Part shown: in pieces, positions 41,273-53,200 of the stretch
How positions within the stretch are numbered: the first letter of the stretch is position 1
How the letters are laid out: each line of letters starts with the position of its first letter
Assembly: GCF_901933205.1 (NCBI RefSeq)
Contig: NC_044572.1
Location: 92,470,965 to 92,534,964, forward strand
Origin: Camarhynchus parvulus
Taxonomy: Eukaryota; Chordata; Aves; Passeriformes; Thraupidae
DNA length: 64,000 nt
Reading direction: 5' to 3'
Notes under the pieces: model-generated
Databases searched by the model: none
What the model saw: the letters and a program-made list of their open reading frames with translations, nothing else
What the model was told of the DNA's origin: nothing
Program-made: the position numbers and the translations under genes

Positions 41273-41954
41273 CCTCCCACTCCCTCATCCTAAAAATTTC
41301 AGACAGATTCCATTCCTTTCAAGCACCAAGGTTTAAAATTATGCACAATTAAGGAAAAAAATTCTTCTCCAGATGAAACAGTAAAATCAGCTAGTTATTA
41401 CAATTTTTTATACAATTATATGTTTACGTTCCAGTTTGTATTCAAAATTATATAATAGCAATTTTTAAAAATTAAAAATATAATTTTCAAAACCATGGAA
41501 TTTCTTAAATTGTCATAAATTCAGCTGAAGTTTGATAATGTTTTAATAATTTGAGAGTTTGAGGAGATGAGTACCTCAAAATTCAAGGGAACTTCTTTCT
41601 AGGCTGTTTCCAAACCTCAATCCCAGCCCAGGAAATGTTTTCCTGCATAGATAAACCTTTCTTTTCCAATTGAGAGGGATTTAAAAAAATATATTTGTAT
41701 ATACTTATATTTTTTGTTCATAGAAATATCATCAAATAGTCTCTTCACATGAAATAATGGACACAAACACCATGCATGCAATAGCATGTCTTTGATATTA
41801 TTTTACTGATTCCAAGCAGACAGTACTGACACACAAACATAGCTATTTTTATATGAGCTAGCTCTCCATAGTTGAAGTTCCACCACTCTGAATTATTATT
41901 TTTTTAAAGCAAGTCTGTAGAGAAAAAGGAATCTGAAAGAGCATCTGGCCAACA

Positions 41955-42785
41955 CCACTTGGCATCTTTAAAGACCACAAGAAGGTTTCAGGACTCTCTC
42001 AGCAATTTTACACACAATACCAAACCTGGGGGAGTGGTGGGCATTCTGGAAAGCAGGCATACCCTTCAAAGGCCCTTGGTAAGCTGGAAACATGGAAGAA
42101 ACAGCTATCAAATGCATGAAGATCCAGAAAGCCAAAAGCCAGCTCCTGACACTTGGACTGGGACTCAATGCAAATCTGCAGAAAAGGACCCGAGGGCTTG
42201 CAAAGCAGAAATTAAATATAAGTCAGCAGTGTACCCTTGCAGCCGTAAATGATGATAATATTGGGCTGTATTAGTAGTGACCAGCCAATGGGTCAAGAGA
42301 AGCAATTACCCTGCTCAGTGCTTGTGAGGCCACATCGGAACACACTCCTCAGTTTTGAACACCTCAGGTCATGAGAGGGATGGAGATGCTGGAAGAAGGG
42401 CTGTGGAAGGCCACTGACCCAGCCTGGGATCTGAGGAAAGGCTCAGAGCAGCACACGGTTCCAGAAGGAAAGGCTGAGGGGAAATTCAGTGGCCATCTTA
42501 AAATTACACATTAGTCAGTTAGAGAAAAGACTTCAGTACACAGTGAAAGGGAAGAAAGCAATGGTCACAAGGTACATCAAGGGAAATCCCAGCTGTGAAT
42601 AAGGAAAAATATTTTAGTGACGGTGATTAGGCACTAGCACAGGTTGCTCCAAATATATTGCTGAATTGCCATCCTTAGAAATTTTCAGATTTTGCCTAGT
42701 CAAGGAAGTGACACAACTGAGGGCCTCCCTGCCTTGAGAGGATGTCCAGAAGTTCCTTTAATTTGATTTGCTCTATGAGTCTATG
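41955..42785 (+). mobile_element. Longer CR1 LINE fragment (about 830 bp)
   Basis: Contains in order the CR1 reverse-transcriptase-end and 3' UTR landmarks: GGCATCTTTAAAGACCACAA, GGGGGAGTGGTGGGCATTCT, a GAAAAGGACCCGAGGGC segment, GTGAGGCCACATCGGAACAC, GAAAGGCTGAGGGGA, GGTTGCTCCAAATAT and a diverged tail. It is plus orientation and 5'-truncated, with stop codons and frameshifts, so it is dead. It lies 1.1 kb beyond the GALR1 3' end. Confidence 0.85.
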
Positions 42786-43541
42786 GGTCATTAATAAAAA
42801 TAGGCAAAATCAGGTCTTACTCCAGCTAAAGGAATGTTTTCGAAGGAGTGTTTTTCCATTATTTCTTTAGCAATTTGCCACCTAAAGACATTATAAGTAA
42901 AGTTATAAAATAGTGGAAACGACTAATTTTATCTAAGAATTTGCATAATTGTACCATTTACCTTTTGTACTTTGCATTAATTGAAATGCAACCTTCTTTA
43001 TAGTTCCAGTTTAAAACTACATGATATCAAGCTCCACCTACAACTTTTAAGGGAATACTAACATTAAATTCTTAATCATTGTCTAGAGCTTCTTTATGAA
43101 ACATAATAATTTAAAACAAATGTATACATTGCACTTTTAAAACTGCATCTCCATCTCAAAACCTATGAAATTAAGAAAACACATATACACATGCACATGC
43201 AGCACATGAAGAAAAGCTTCCCTCAATTAGACACAAATCCTTGTTCTGGTACAATTACACACAGGTCATAAAAAATCCCTATATAGTATACACAAAAGTC
43301 CTGTGCATACAGTAAGGAAGCCAAATGAAGTGGGAAACCAATCCATCCTTGCTCAGTAAGATATATTAAAACCAGCTAAACAGATAGAATTTCCACTCTA
43401 AAGCAATTGCCTGAAGGTGTACACAACTTATTCCAACTCCAAATCAGAGCCCAGGTTTACTTTAAAAAGAAAAAAGGCATTGTTAAAACAATCTGAAGAG
43501 AGAACAAAAGCTTTCCTCTTCAAAATCACAGTAGTCCAGTA

Positions 43542-43547
43542 TTTATT
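43542..43547 (-). terminator. GALR1: Candidate distal poly(A) signal of GALR1
   Basis: A second AATAAA on the minus strand about 380 nt after the stop codon. It is an alternative 3' end if the nearer signal is not used. RNA data would be needed to choose. Confidence 0.35.
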
Positions 43548-43715
43548 ATCTGTAGGACAGGAAACGTATCCATTTTTCATTTTCATGGAGTAAGATGTCA
43601 GAAAGTTACCACATCAACATCTTCTTCTTGTACCTTTGTATGCTTAGTGAGTAAGAATACAGACATATCATCTCAACTTTTTTTTGGTCTCAAATATCTA
43701 TGAAAGTCCAAGAGC

Positions 43716-43721
43716 TTTATT
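43716..43721 (-). terminator. GALR1: Candidate proximal poly(A) signal of GALR1
   Basis: AATAAA on the minus strand about 205 nt beyond the stop codon. It is the first canonical hexamer downstream and would give a short 3' UTR. Use of the signal is inferred. Confidence 0.45.
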
Positions 43722-43926
43722 TGACAAAGCTATCTAAGATGCAAAGGATCAGCCCAGGTTACTTTCATATGAGTTTCACAAACTTTGGTTACAAATGAAA
43801 CTTCAATACATTAAATGCCAATTAGCTTTATCAAGATAAACCCAGGATAAAGCTCATTGTGCTTTTTCCTTTTCTTGGTGTTTAGTTTACATAAAGGAAG
43901 AGCCAACATACAGGGCTTCTCAACAT

Positions 43927-44244
43927 TCACACGTGGGTACAATTGGTAGATGGTGGTGTATCGATCCGACTTTTATTTTCCTTAGCATCATTCAGAAGTG
44001 ACTCATTACCAATCTGGCATTTGAAGACTTGTTTGTAGGCCTTCCTAAAATTTTCAGATAGAAATGCATATATGATTGGATTCACAGAAGAATTGCTGTA
44101 AGCCAGGCAGTGTGCAGTTACCCTGAAGAGAAAGGAGGCTTGAGTCAGTGGGAAAACTCCAAATTCAGCCCAGAGATGGATCACGTGATGAGGCAGCCAG
44201 GAGATGCCAAAAACCACTACCACCACCAACACAGTCTGTGCTGT
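43927..44244 (-). CDS. GALR1: GALR1 coding exon 3 (residues 257-361) and stop
   Basis: 318 nt from ACA (T257), just after a pyrimidine-rich acceptor ending TTCTCTCAG, to TGA at 43927-43929. It encodes TM6 (with the SWLPHH motif), ECL3, TM7 (NPIIY) and the cytoplasmic tail ending STNCTHV. The tail contains Ser/Thr sites and one cysteine (C332) near the membrane. The last dozen residues (RIDTPPSTNCTHV) are the conserved GALR1 C-terminus; the stretch just before them (residues 333-347) is the most divergent part of the exon. Confidence 0.97.
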   Translation of the reverse strand, partial: TAQTVLVVVVVFGISWLPHHVIHLWAEFGVFPLTQASFLFRVTAHCLAYSNSSVNPIIYAFLSENFRKAYKQVFKCQIGNESLLNDAKENKSRIDTPPSTNCTHV

Positions 44245-47200
44245 CTGAGAGAAGGAAAGGAAAACACATATGTCTGATGAGCACTCAAAGAATCAGCTTT
44301 AAACCTACTTCAAAACTACTGTTTGGATGAAAAAAAAAAAAAAAAAAACACAACAAAAAGTATACCAAGGGAACACACTGCAAGATTTGTTACTGATTTC
44401 ACCCCATTACTTATATGGGCTTTATTTTGCATAATGAATTACTGCAAGGAGAACCCCAGCCTTGGAAAATGTCATAGTAAACAGCAAATGCACAACTTTC
44501 CTCAAAGGTGAAGAATGATGTTCCTAACTCCCTACACAAAAGCTTAGCCTTTTCTGAAGTGCACCTAAGCCTGCTGTAAAATAATGACAAAGGGGTCACT
44601 GGGAAATCTCATCCAGATCTAATGAATTTTAGTACCATGCACAATAATTTCTGATTAAAATTTCAAGAGAGATCTATTATGCATGAAGGCAGCTGGTGGA
44701 AGAGCTTAGAGCTTGCTCAAGTGCTTACTAAAGCAAGATTTTTGGAAGTGTCTCCTTTAAACACAGAATTTCCACAGAGCCATATAACAACATTCTGGGA
44801 TACAACTAGTGGGGGAAAAAAAAAAAAGTAAGGGCTTGAAATTTCTGATGATTGCACATTATCAAAACCAATATGGAAGTTAAAGTTCACCACTAAATTA
44901 AAAAATGGAACAAAAAATATGCTCAGTGCTGCTTCCACACTCCACTTCTACTGTTTATGAGAGGACCATCAATTTCACTAGATCCACTCTAAGCTCCAGA
45001 ATCAGTTGGTAGGGAACCTGCAGGTGTTCTGTCAGGGCACAATGGAATTTGACTGTCAATATTTTCCTTAGCTTTCACTTACTTCAGAAACAACAGTTAG
45101 TGCTTTGCAGTGGCCTAAGTAATCAATATCTATTCCTCTACCAAGTACCTCTTTCAACTAAATAAGTCTCCAAATAAAAGTCTAATAATAATTCCAGAGC
45201 CTATTATGTCATGAGCCATTATAATTTCTATATGAACATTTTATAACATAATTTTTCTGATAACTTCTTCACATCCAAAACTAACCCAGGGATCACAGAG
45301 TGATAAATATTGTAGCATAAAAAATATGTGGATTTTTTGCTAGTTTATTAAACTTGGTCTATACTTCTTGAACTGATTAATGCTCACTAATAATTAAGAC
45401 TGACCTAACTAATCAGAACATGAGTTAGCTTAGAAAAACTTATGGGAAAGACATTTTGATTTCTGTAGCAACAGGCAAAAATAACTTATGACAGATGCTG
45501 TGGTTGGTCAGTATAATCTCACAACCGAAACCTAAAAAGGACATTAAATTGGTAATTTATATAATATGTTTAGTCTAAAGCAAGCATCTGTTTTCATAAG
45601 CCATTCTTCTACTTAGCCCTATGGAGCTTAAATCAGTTGCCACTTAAACAGCCACAGGGATATTTTCCTTTTCAGGTCTTATCAGGAGATTGTGTTTTAA
45701 CAAAACTGCATAAATTAAAAGCAGTTTATTCTCTGATTGATGTGTTCAATGGGTTAATATTCAAAGCAAAAAAAAAATTCAGGATACTACACACACAATT
45801 ACTTCAAAAGAGATATTTACTTCAGTTTATTCAAAATTCTGAAAAAAAATTACCAGGAAAATCACTGATATTCAACAGGGTATAGATGCACCTGAAAGGA
45901 CAGGGTGACAATGTGTCTCATGTAACTGTTACTAAAGGTATTTCATCTCTGCAGAAGAAGCAATTTTGTGTTAGGAAATCTCACAACATCTGCTTTATCC
46001 CATTGTTCCTCCTAAGCCTAACTTCAGAGCTTACTTTTCCAAAATAATCACTTTGTCTTGCAAACAAGGTATCACTAAAGAGCAGCTCTTTTTTACTTAC
46101 TGGGAGATTTCTTAGGGTTTGTCATTAGCAAATAAAGCCCACCTGAAATATATGACATTAATATTGATGCTTTGTGACCAAAAACCATGAAAAATAGAAT
46201 TTAGCCAAATTAATATTTTTCATTATTTTTTTCCACAAATGCAGCAAATTTATTTTAAGATTCTGCTATTAGAATGTTCCTAAAGGTTTGAATAAAGCTA
46301 AAAATGTATAATTACACCTGAAATTTGTTCTTCAAAAGACAGTAGAATGAAAAGAAGAAAGACATGGTAACCAGAGAGAATACTAACACACTAATGAAGA
46401 CTAAGTCACTTTGAAAAACATGAGTTAGGCCTTTGGTTTAGAAACTAATTTTCTAAGGCAAAAAAAAAAATTCTGGACTGCTTTTTGATTTTTTTTTCCT
46501 CTTTGGCTACTGAGCCCTGATACATTCAAGAAGTCTTGATCATATCTGTAATGCTTTATCTTGAATCTATGAAAGTTAATTCCTAGTCAGATCTGCAATT
46601 TTTGAGTGTTAGTGGTTAGAGGAAATGCAGAGATATTTCCAGTTTGAGACTAATTTAGATGAGAGATGGCAATGTACAAAATGTCTTGAAAACTATACCT
46701 TTGGCCTTGACAACATTAAATGCAAAAGTATATATGTTAAGTATTTTACTGAGTTGGGGCCAAAATGCTTTTAATTCTAGGAATCAAAATCTATTGAGTA
46801 GGATATTTTTCAAAAAATGAGAATGCATAAATGAAAGAGTACTTATTCCTTGTTGAGTCCATGTATATCTCATTTACATTGGAGGCACTCTCCATGGCCA
46901 TATGAAAATAGTGATCAGATCAAATGAAGAGCTATAGCTCAAGGGGCTTTTCCTCCACATCCATAAAATGAGAAGTTACTCAAATGATCACTGTGGTCAA
47001 ATCTGCTCAAAAATCACAACCACATTATAACTGACAAATTCTCTGTTTAAATGCATCTTTCAAATATTGTTCTAAATCATGAAGTTTATATTCTTCTTTA
47101 AAGACTTTTCCTGATTCTATTTGTATCCAGCACATAACTCATGTCTTGAATGTAAGAGAAGAAAACATTGCATGGAAAATCAATAGAAGAATTGCAGAAT

Positions 47201-50200
47201 CACTAAAAGTCTCTTATTCAACTCCTATTGGGAAGGATAATAAATTTCGTTTTAAAGGGCCTTCATACTACCTAGGAATTATTCACTAAAACACTACAAA
47301 ATCAGCCAGTTAAAAAAATTTAAAAATCCCATGATTTACAAGTCAGGGGAAAATGTCAGTGAGAAAAAAAAGAAAAAAAAATTAACACAAAAGACAAGTT
47401 GTCTCCCTGTTCCTAAATTTCAGATGCTCTGAAGTTCCAGATATGAGGATCTCAGGTAATGGCTTGATGCAATGTGATGGAAAACCTAGATCAGAAAAGA
47501 TTCTGATCTGCTAAGTTCAGAGGGACACTGAATATTTAATTAAATACTTCATTTTAATTTCTTCTCTCTGTTACATCTTTAGCAACAAGTACCAAATTAA
47601 CTTAGCCATAAAACTAAAATACACACAAATGAGTATTTGCAGTGAATGCAACATACCTTTTTCTTGGATGCTTCTGACTTCTTTGACATGTTTTTTAACT
47701 TCTTATGCAGATGATTAAGAACCTGAAAAGATTAATTTGCATATCTTTATCATATTTCCCCAATTTCTATTCAAACAAAGTTCAAACCTGTGTATCTTAG
47801 GGTACTCCTGTGCTCTCCATTACTGCATGATTCACTAACAGACATCACTGAACCAGCTTACACATTTCAAACATGCACAGTAGGAAAATGAAAATAATTA
47901 CATATGTGAGTCCATGTGAACCAACAAGAACAAAGCAGACCACAACTGAATTCTTACTAAAATATTCAGATGTATTACATAACAAATACATATCAAAAAT
48001 GAACAAGGAAATTGATGGAAATCTATCTTGTACATAGAATTAGCAATCTCTCTTCTTCCATAAAAAGTCAAAAGACTTGGTTTAGAATGACCTTTAGTGT
48101 GTGTAACATAAGAAAAGTGTATGTTTTGAGTCAGAGCTTTTCTGAGTCACCTGTATAATTTGTTTCCTTCAGATGGATGCTTGATTAGTATAATCAAGAT
48201 GCTGGCACTATTTGATCTTTGAAAGAAGCTTAGGTTTTCAAGAATAACATATACCAAAATGAGAGACGACACGAGGCATGACACATGAGGCATGACTTTT
48301 CACAACAATGTGATGATACTCACCATGCATCTTTCAGAACCCAATTTTAAAAATACATCACTAAAAGGCTCATTGTCCAAGGGCAGGGTCCAAATTTTAA
48401 CATAATTATTTGCACATAAGGTTTTGGATAGAGGATGCAGAGATCTCAGGTTGGGGAAAAGGGTCTAAATTCATATTCTTTCATATAATCTGGTGACATT
48501 TTCTCTGTGTTCTTTGGGTTGGACAGCTAACCACTATTAGGACAGACATCAGTCAAGATCATCTAGAGACTTTGGCATTTGAGTTTTATAGACACACATA
48601 TTGATTTAAAAGAAGTAAGATGGTATTTATGAATATCCAGAGCTCATCAGCAGACTTAATTTTTTAGGTATCTACTCTTAGCTACCAGAGAAACACCAAC
48701 AATTTAAAACAAAAGAAATTACTAATAACCATTTAATATTGTAAGTGCAGTTCATTTGTGCCTGTCTGTGTACTACCCTGTGACTCACCCTGCATGCACT
48801 TCCTACTTGGAAACACTATCCAGGCCACTTCAGGGGGCTAACCTGAGCTAAGAAAAAGCAGGAGAAAAATAAATGGGCTTTCCCCAAGAAAGTCACATTT
48901 TGATTTAATTTCTTTCTTCTTCAGTATGAAGCAGACCCAAAGAAAGAACAGAATCTCAGAAGAAGACAGAAGCAGAACAGGGAGATGACTGACTGGCTCA
49001 CAGACTTTTTATTCACCTCCAATCACCCTGTAGAGACCAGCTGAATTGCTGATTCCATCAGGGAAAACATAAAACTAAAAAAAAAAAGGCATGGGAGGAA
49101 TGCAATTAAGTCCATGTCCCATCACTGCTGCTTCATCTCTCACACCCCCTTCACATAATTTACAGTGATGGGCTATTTCTACTGGACCTTTGCAAATCCC
49201 ATCATGTGCCACTCCGGGATTCTCCCTCCCAGCCCAAAACTAAAGTCAGATAAACTCTTGGCAGAGATCAGAACTGCAAAACAGTTTTTAAAGTTACAAA
49301 TATTTTTTTCTTCTGTTCTGAAACTTTTAGCCCAAAGTTTTGCATTGTATCTCTCTCCAGTTCAAAGAAAGATGCAGGAGACAAAGCCGATAAATTGGAT
49401 ATTTGAGGGGGTTGGGAGGCGGTGGAGGAGGGTTTTGTTCTCAATTTAGATTATAACCTTCAAATGAACCTTATCAGCTTCCCCTCTTTCGGATTACATA
49501 CACATTTCATAAAATAAGTGTTTGCAGTAAAAACCTATTGGCATAGTATTGTACCAGACGGCATGAAATGTAACAGCAAGAGAAATAGGCAAAATGCAAT
49601 TACTTATCAACAGCAGTGGAACAGCTCTCAAATACCTACAGAGACTGTCACGGTGTGTTAGAAAGGAGCCATGTTTATGCACAAACACTACATGGCAAAT
49701 CTAAGACATTCTCTCCACTACCCTGTTCAAATGGCCTCTTCTCTGGACCAATGAATAATCAATTGTTCCTCTAACAGCCTGAATAAACAATAATTCTACA
49801 ATGTGCCTCTTACTATTTTCAACTCCACCTTTCCTCTACCTGCTGTTCAGAGATCAGCTTCCCTCTTTTCTGGAGATGAGAGAACATGGGTGTTTTCTGG
49901 GGTGCTGTGGTAAGAAAATCATGTTGTTGTGTAAGAGACTGTAAGGAGACTTGTAGGATCTAGTCTGGTACAGACTATGACCAAGACTACCACTCATGAC
50001 ATTCATTCATTCATTCATTCATTCATTCATTCATTCATTCATTCATTCATCTTCCTTCCTTCCTTCCTTCCTTCCTTCCTTCCTTCCTTCCTTCCTTCCT
50101 TCCTTCCTTCCTTCCTTCCTTCCTTCCTTCCTTCCTTCCTTCCTTCCTTCCTTCCTTCCTTCCTTCCGCCACTTCCTTCCTTCCTTCCGCCACTTCCTTC

Positions 50201-53200
50201 CTTCCTTCCTTCCTTCCTTCCTTCCTTCCTTCCTTCCTTCCTTCCTTCCTTCCTTCCTTCCTTCCGCCACTTCCTTCCTTCCTTCCTTCCTTCCTTCCTT
50301 CCTTCCTTCCTTCCTTCCTTCCTTCCTTCCTTCCTTCCTTCCTTCCTTCCTTCCTTCCTTCCTTCCTTCCTTCCTTCCTTCCTTCCTTCCTTCCTTCCTT
50401 CCTTCCTTCCTTCCTTCCTTCCTTCCTTCCTTCCGCCACTTCCTTCCTTCCTTACTTCCTTCCGCCACTTCCTTCCGCCACTTCCTTCCGCCACTTCCTT
50501 CCTCTTTATCTCTCTCTTTTTCTCTTTCTCTCTCTCTCTCTTTTTAAAGTCTTTTTAAAATTGTTCTTTTCCCCCATTTGTTTCAGAAACTACATTCAAA
50601 TGGCTTGAGAGCCCTGACTGAGGACTTTGACCAAATCAAGTTGAGAAAGAGATTTTTCCAACACAGGAGTGAAGAAAATAACTTCAACTACCTGTGCCTA
50701 TTCACATAAGTCTACCAAACATCATGAAAGTTTGAAGTCTGCAATGTTAAAAACCATGTTTGCTGTCTGGCATTTCACCGACCACACCCTCATTATCAGC
50801 CCCTGAAAATCATGCAGAAGGAAAGCCTGCACAAGGCCACTGTCAAGTAAAAATGAACTTCTTGTTTTACAGATAATGTAAGCATTACATTCTGAACCAC
50901 CTTTGTAGTATGAACCTGACTGAAATTCAAGTGCTATTGCCTGCAATCCATGTTTTAAAGTAATGTCACTACTTCCATTGTCACAAGAGATCCTTCATCC
51001 TCTTTCAATTAATGTGTCATAGCTTTTATTTTTCTTTTTCAGTGAAGTTTAGTAAACTTTTCCCCTTGCTGCTCAGCAAAATTTAGGATTTAATATCCAA
51101 AGCCAGATAAACTTGTATTTTATGTTGAGGCTGTTACTTTTTATAGCTTAGTTTTAACCAGGTCTGTAAATCATACATGACATGAATTCAGAATATTCAG
51201 AATGATAGATAACAATGGAAACATTCTTAAGGCAAGACATATTTGTTTTAAAGAAAGCTTTCAACATTATGCATCTATAAAAGGAAATGTTTGTTAATAA
51301 CTACAGGTGTCCAACCTAAAGGTTTGATTGAAAGAGGCCTGACTTACAAGGGGTGAATCCTTGAAAAATGGAGGTACCCCAAATTAGTTGTAACATTGCA
51401 CAACCCTGGCAGATGTCAGCTGTTAGAAGGTGACTGGGAATCATTTATCACTTTACCCTTTAAGGACACATTAGTGAGCAAATGTTGTAGCACTGTTACG
51501 AAACACATACAAAAAGTCAGCATTACAAAAATACAGCAAGTAAAAATGATAAGCAATAAAAGAGTCAGAATACAAGGTAAATACACAGTGCTGAGACTCA
51601 GCTGATCACTACATAATCACTGCTCCTCCCTCTGACGTAGTAACCTTCTTTCAAGAGTAGTTCTCTGCGGAAACAGAAAACACAGAATTACCAATCTCTC
51701 TTCTTCCATAAAAAGTCAAAGACTTGGTTTAGAATGACCTTTAGTGTGTGTAACATAGGAAAAGTGTATGTTTTCTATGGATTTGTGACTTTTTTATGGT
51801 GTTCCCAAAAAGATGTGTCTTTTCTATACATCGAAAGGACCTCTTCCCTTTTGTGGCTTGTCTGGTGTTTAAGAGCTGAATGCAAACTGACTCCTTAAAA
51901 GAGAGAGGATAATGGAGACTCTCCAGCTTCTTCCTTGTCTGCTGTTTTCACAAAACTAGGGAAGTATCCTTAATTCTGATATTTTCACTCCTCTATCAAA
52001 AATTTTTATTGAAACTGAACTAATGTTACTTGTGGAAGAGAGAAAAGAGAAAGCTGTACACACAAGACAGAGCATGATCTCATAAATCTCTGCCTGAAGA
52101 GCATGTATCACATGAGATATTTTGGGAGGACACTGCTTCCAAATACCTGGCACTATTTCAGCACTTCTGTACATTGTAATAGCATTGTTATCCATGGGAA
52201 AAATACAAATCTCTGCTAATACTATATAAATGTGAAATGAGAGAGAAAAAGAACTTGGCTTGGCTCCCTATTAGAGTGCCTAAAAAAACGAGACTGAAAG
52301 TTCAATTGCAATTTGTTTATGAAAGAAACAGAACTGCCTTAAAGGAGTTTGGAAAAGGCAATATATTCAAATAGAGAAATAAGTGTCATTTGTCTTAATT
52401 TACTGCAGCAGAAGATTGCGTTATCTTGCTGATCCACAGTTCATGAAAAACAGTGAAGTCCATAAGAAACTAATGCAGAGATTAATGTCTCCTAATGTCT
52501 ACAGGCTGAGGGAGTTGGGGTTGTTCAGCCTGAGAAGGCTCCTCCTGCCCCAAAATATTGCCGTTGGAGGTTTGTCAGTGGCTCCTAAAGAGGGCAGGAG
52601 TGAATCTTTAGCTGCAGGGTACAAATACCTTCGATAGCTCTGTACAAGTCATGGCACTTTTCAGCCTGTAAACTGGTGGGAATACCAGCTGTCTCCTACC
52701 TATCTTCTAAAATTCACCCCTTCGGGTCAGCTCCTCCAGCCTGACAGCGTGGCAAGCAGGATCACACACACAGGCTCAAAACACTTCACAAAGCCAGAGT
52801 GAGACCCGAGCCTGGCAATAGTTTAAGCACACAATTTTATTGTAAATTCAAGTGGCCTTGATTTTATTAACTTGTTCTTGGGCATATTTTTCACATGGAG
52901 TTGCTTTTGTTGGCTTGGAGAGGTTTTTGTTGGTTTTTTGTTAACTACCTATTAATACTAATATTGAGAGATTTACTTCTGTAGAGGTGCTTTGTAATGA
53001 CAGAGTGTGTTTTATTTACTATTCTGGTTAAGCATATTTGCTTTTTTCATGCCTACACTGTTAAGGACTATGCTAATTTTGAAAGACTTCTTTTTAATCT
53101 TCTCTCATATAATTAGACTTCAAAGGCCAGTACTTTATGCTGAAACTGAAGATATTCTGGCTCTCAAAAGGGGAAGAATTAGCAGCTGAAAGCCCCCTTT

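Noticed and set aside
44330..44348. A-run as the tail of a processed pseudogene
   Set aside because: No gene-like sequence upstream of it and no target-site duplication; a simple homopolymer.
50051..50505. Spaced repeats resembling a CRISPR array
   Set aside because: This is a microsatellite with point interruptions in a vertebrate intron; no unique spacers and no cas genes.
49977..50558. Long Phe-Leu-Pro-Ser and Arg-Lys-Glu-Gly repeat frames
   Set aside because: Artefacts of the (TTCC)n array: a 4-nt unit without stops is open in every frame.
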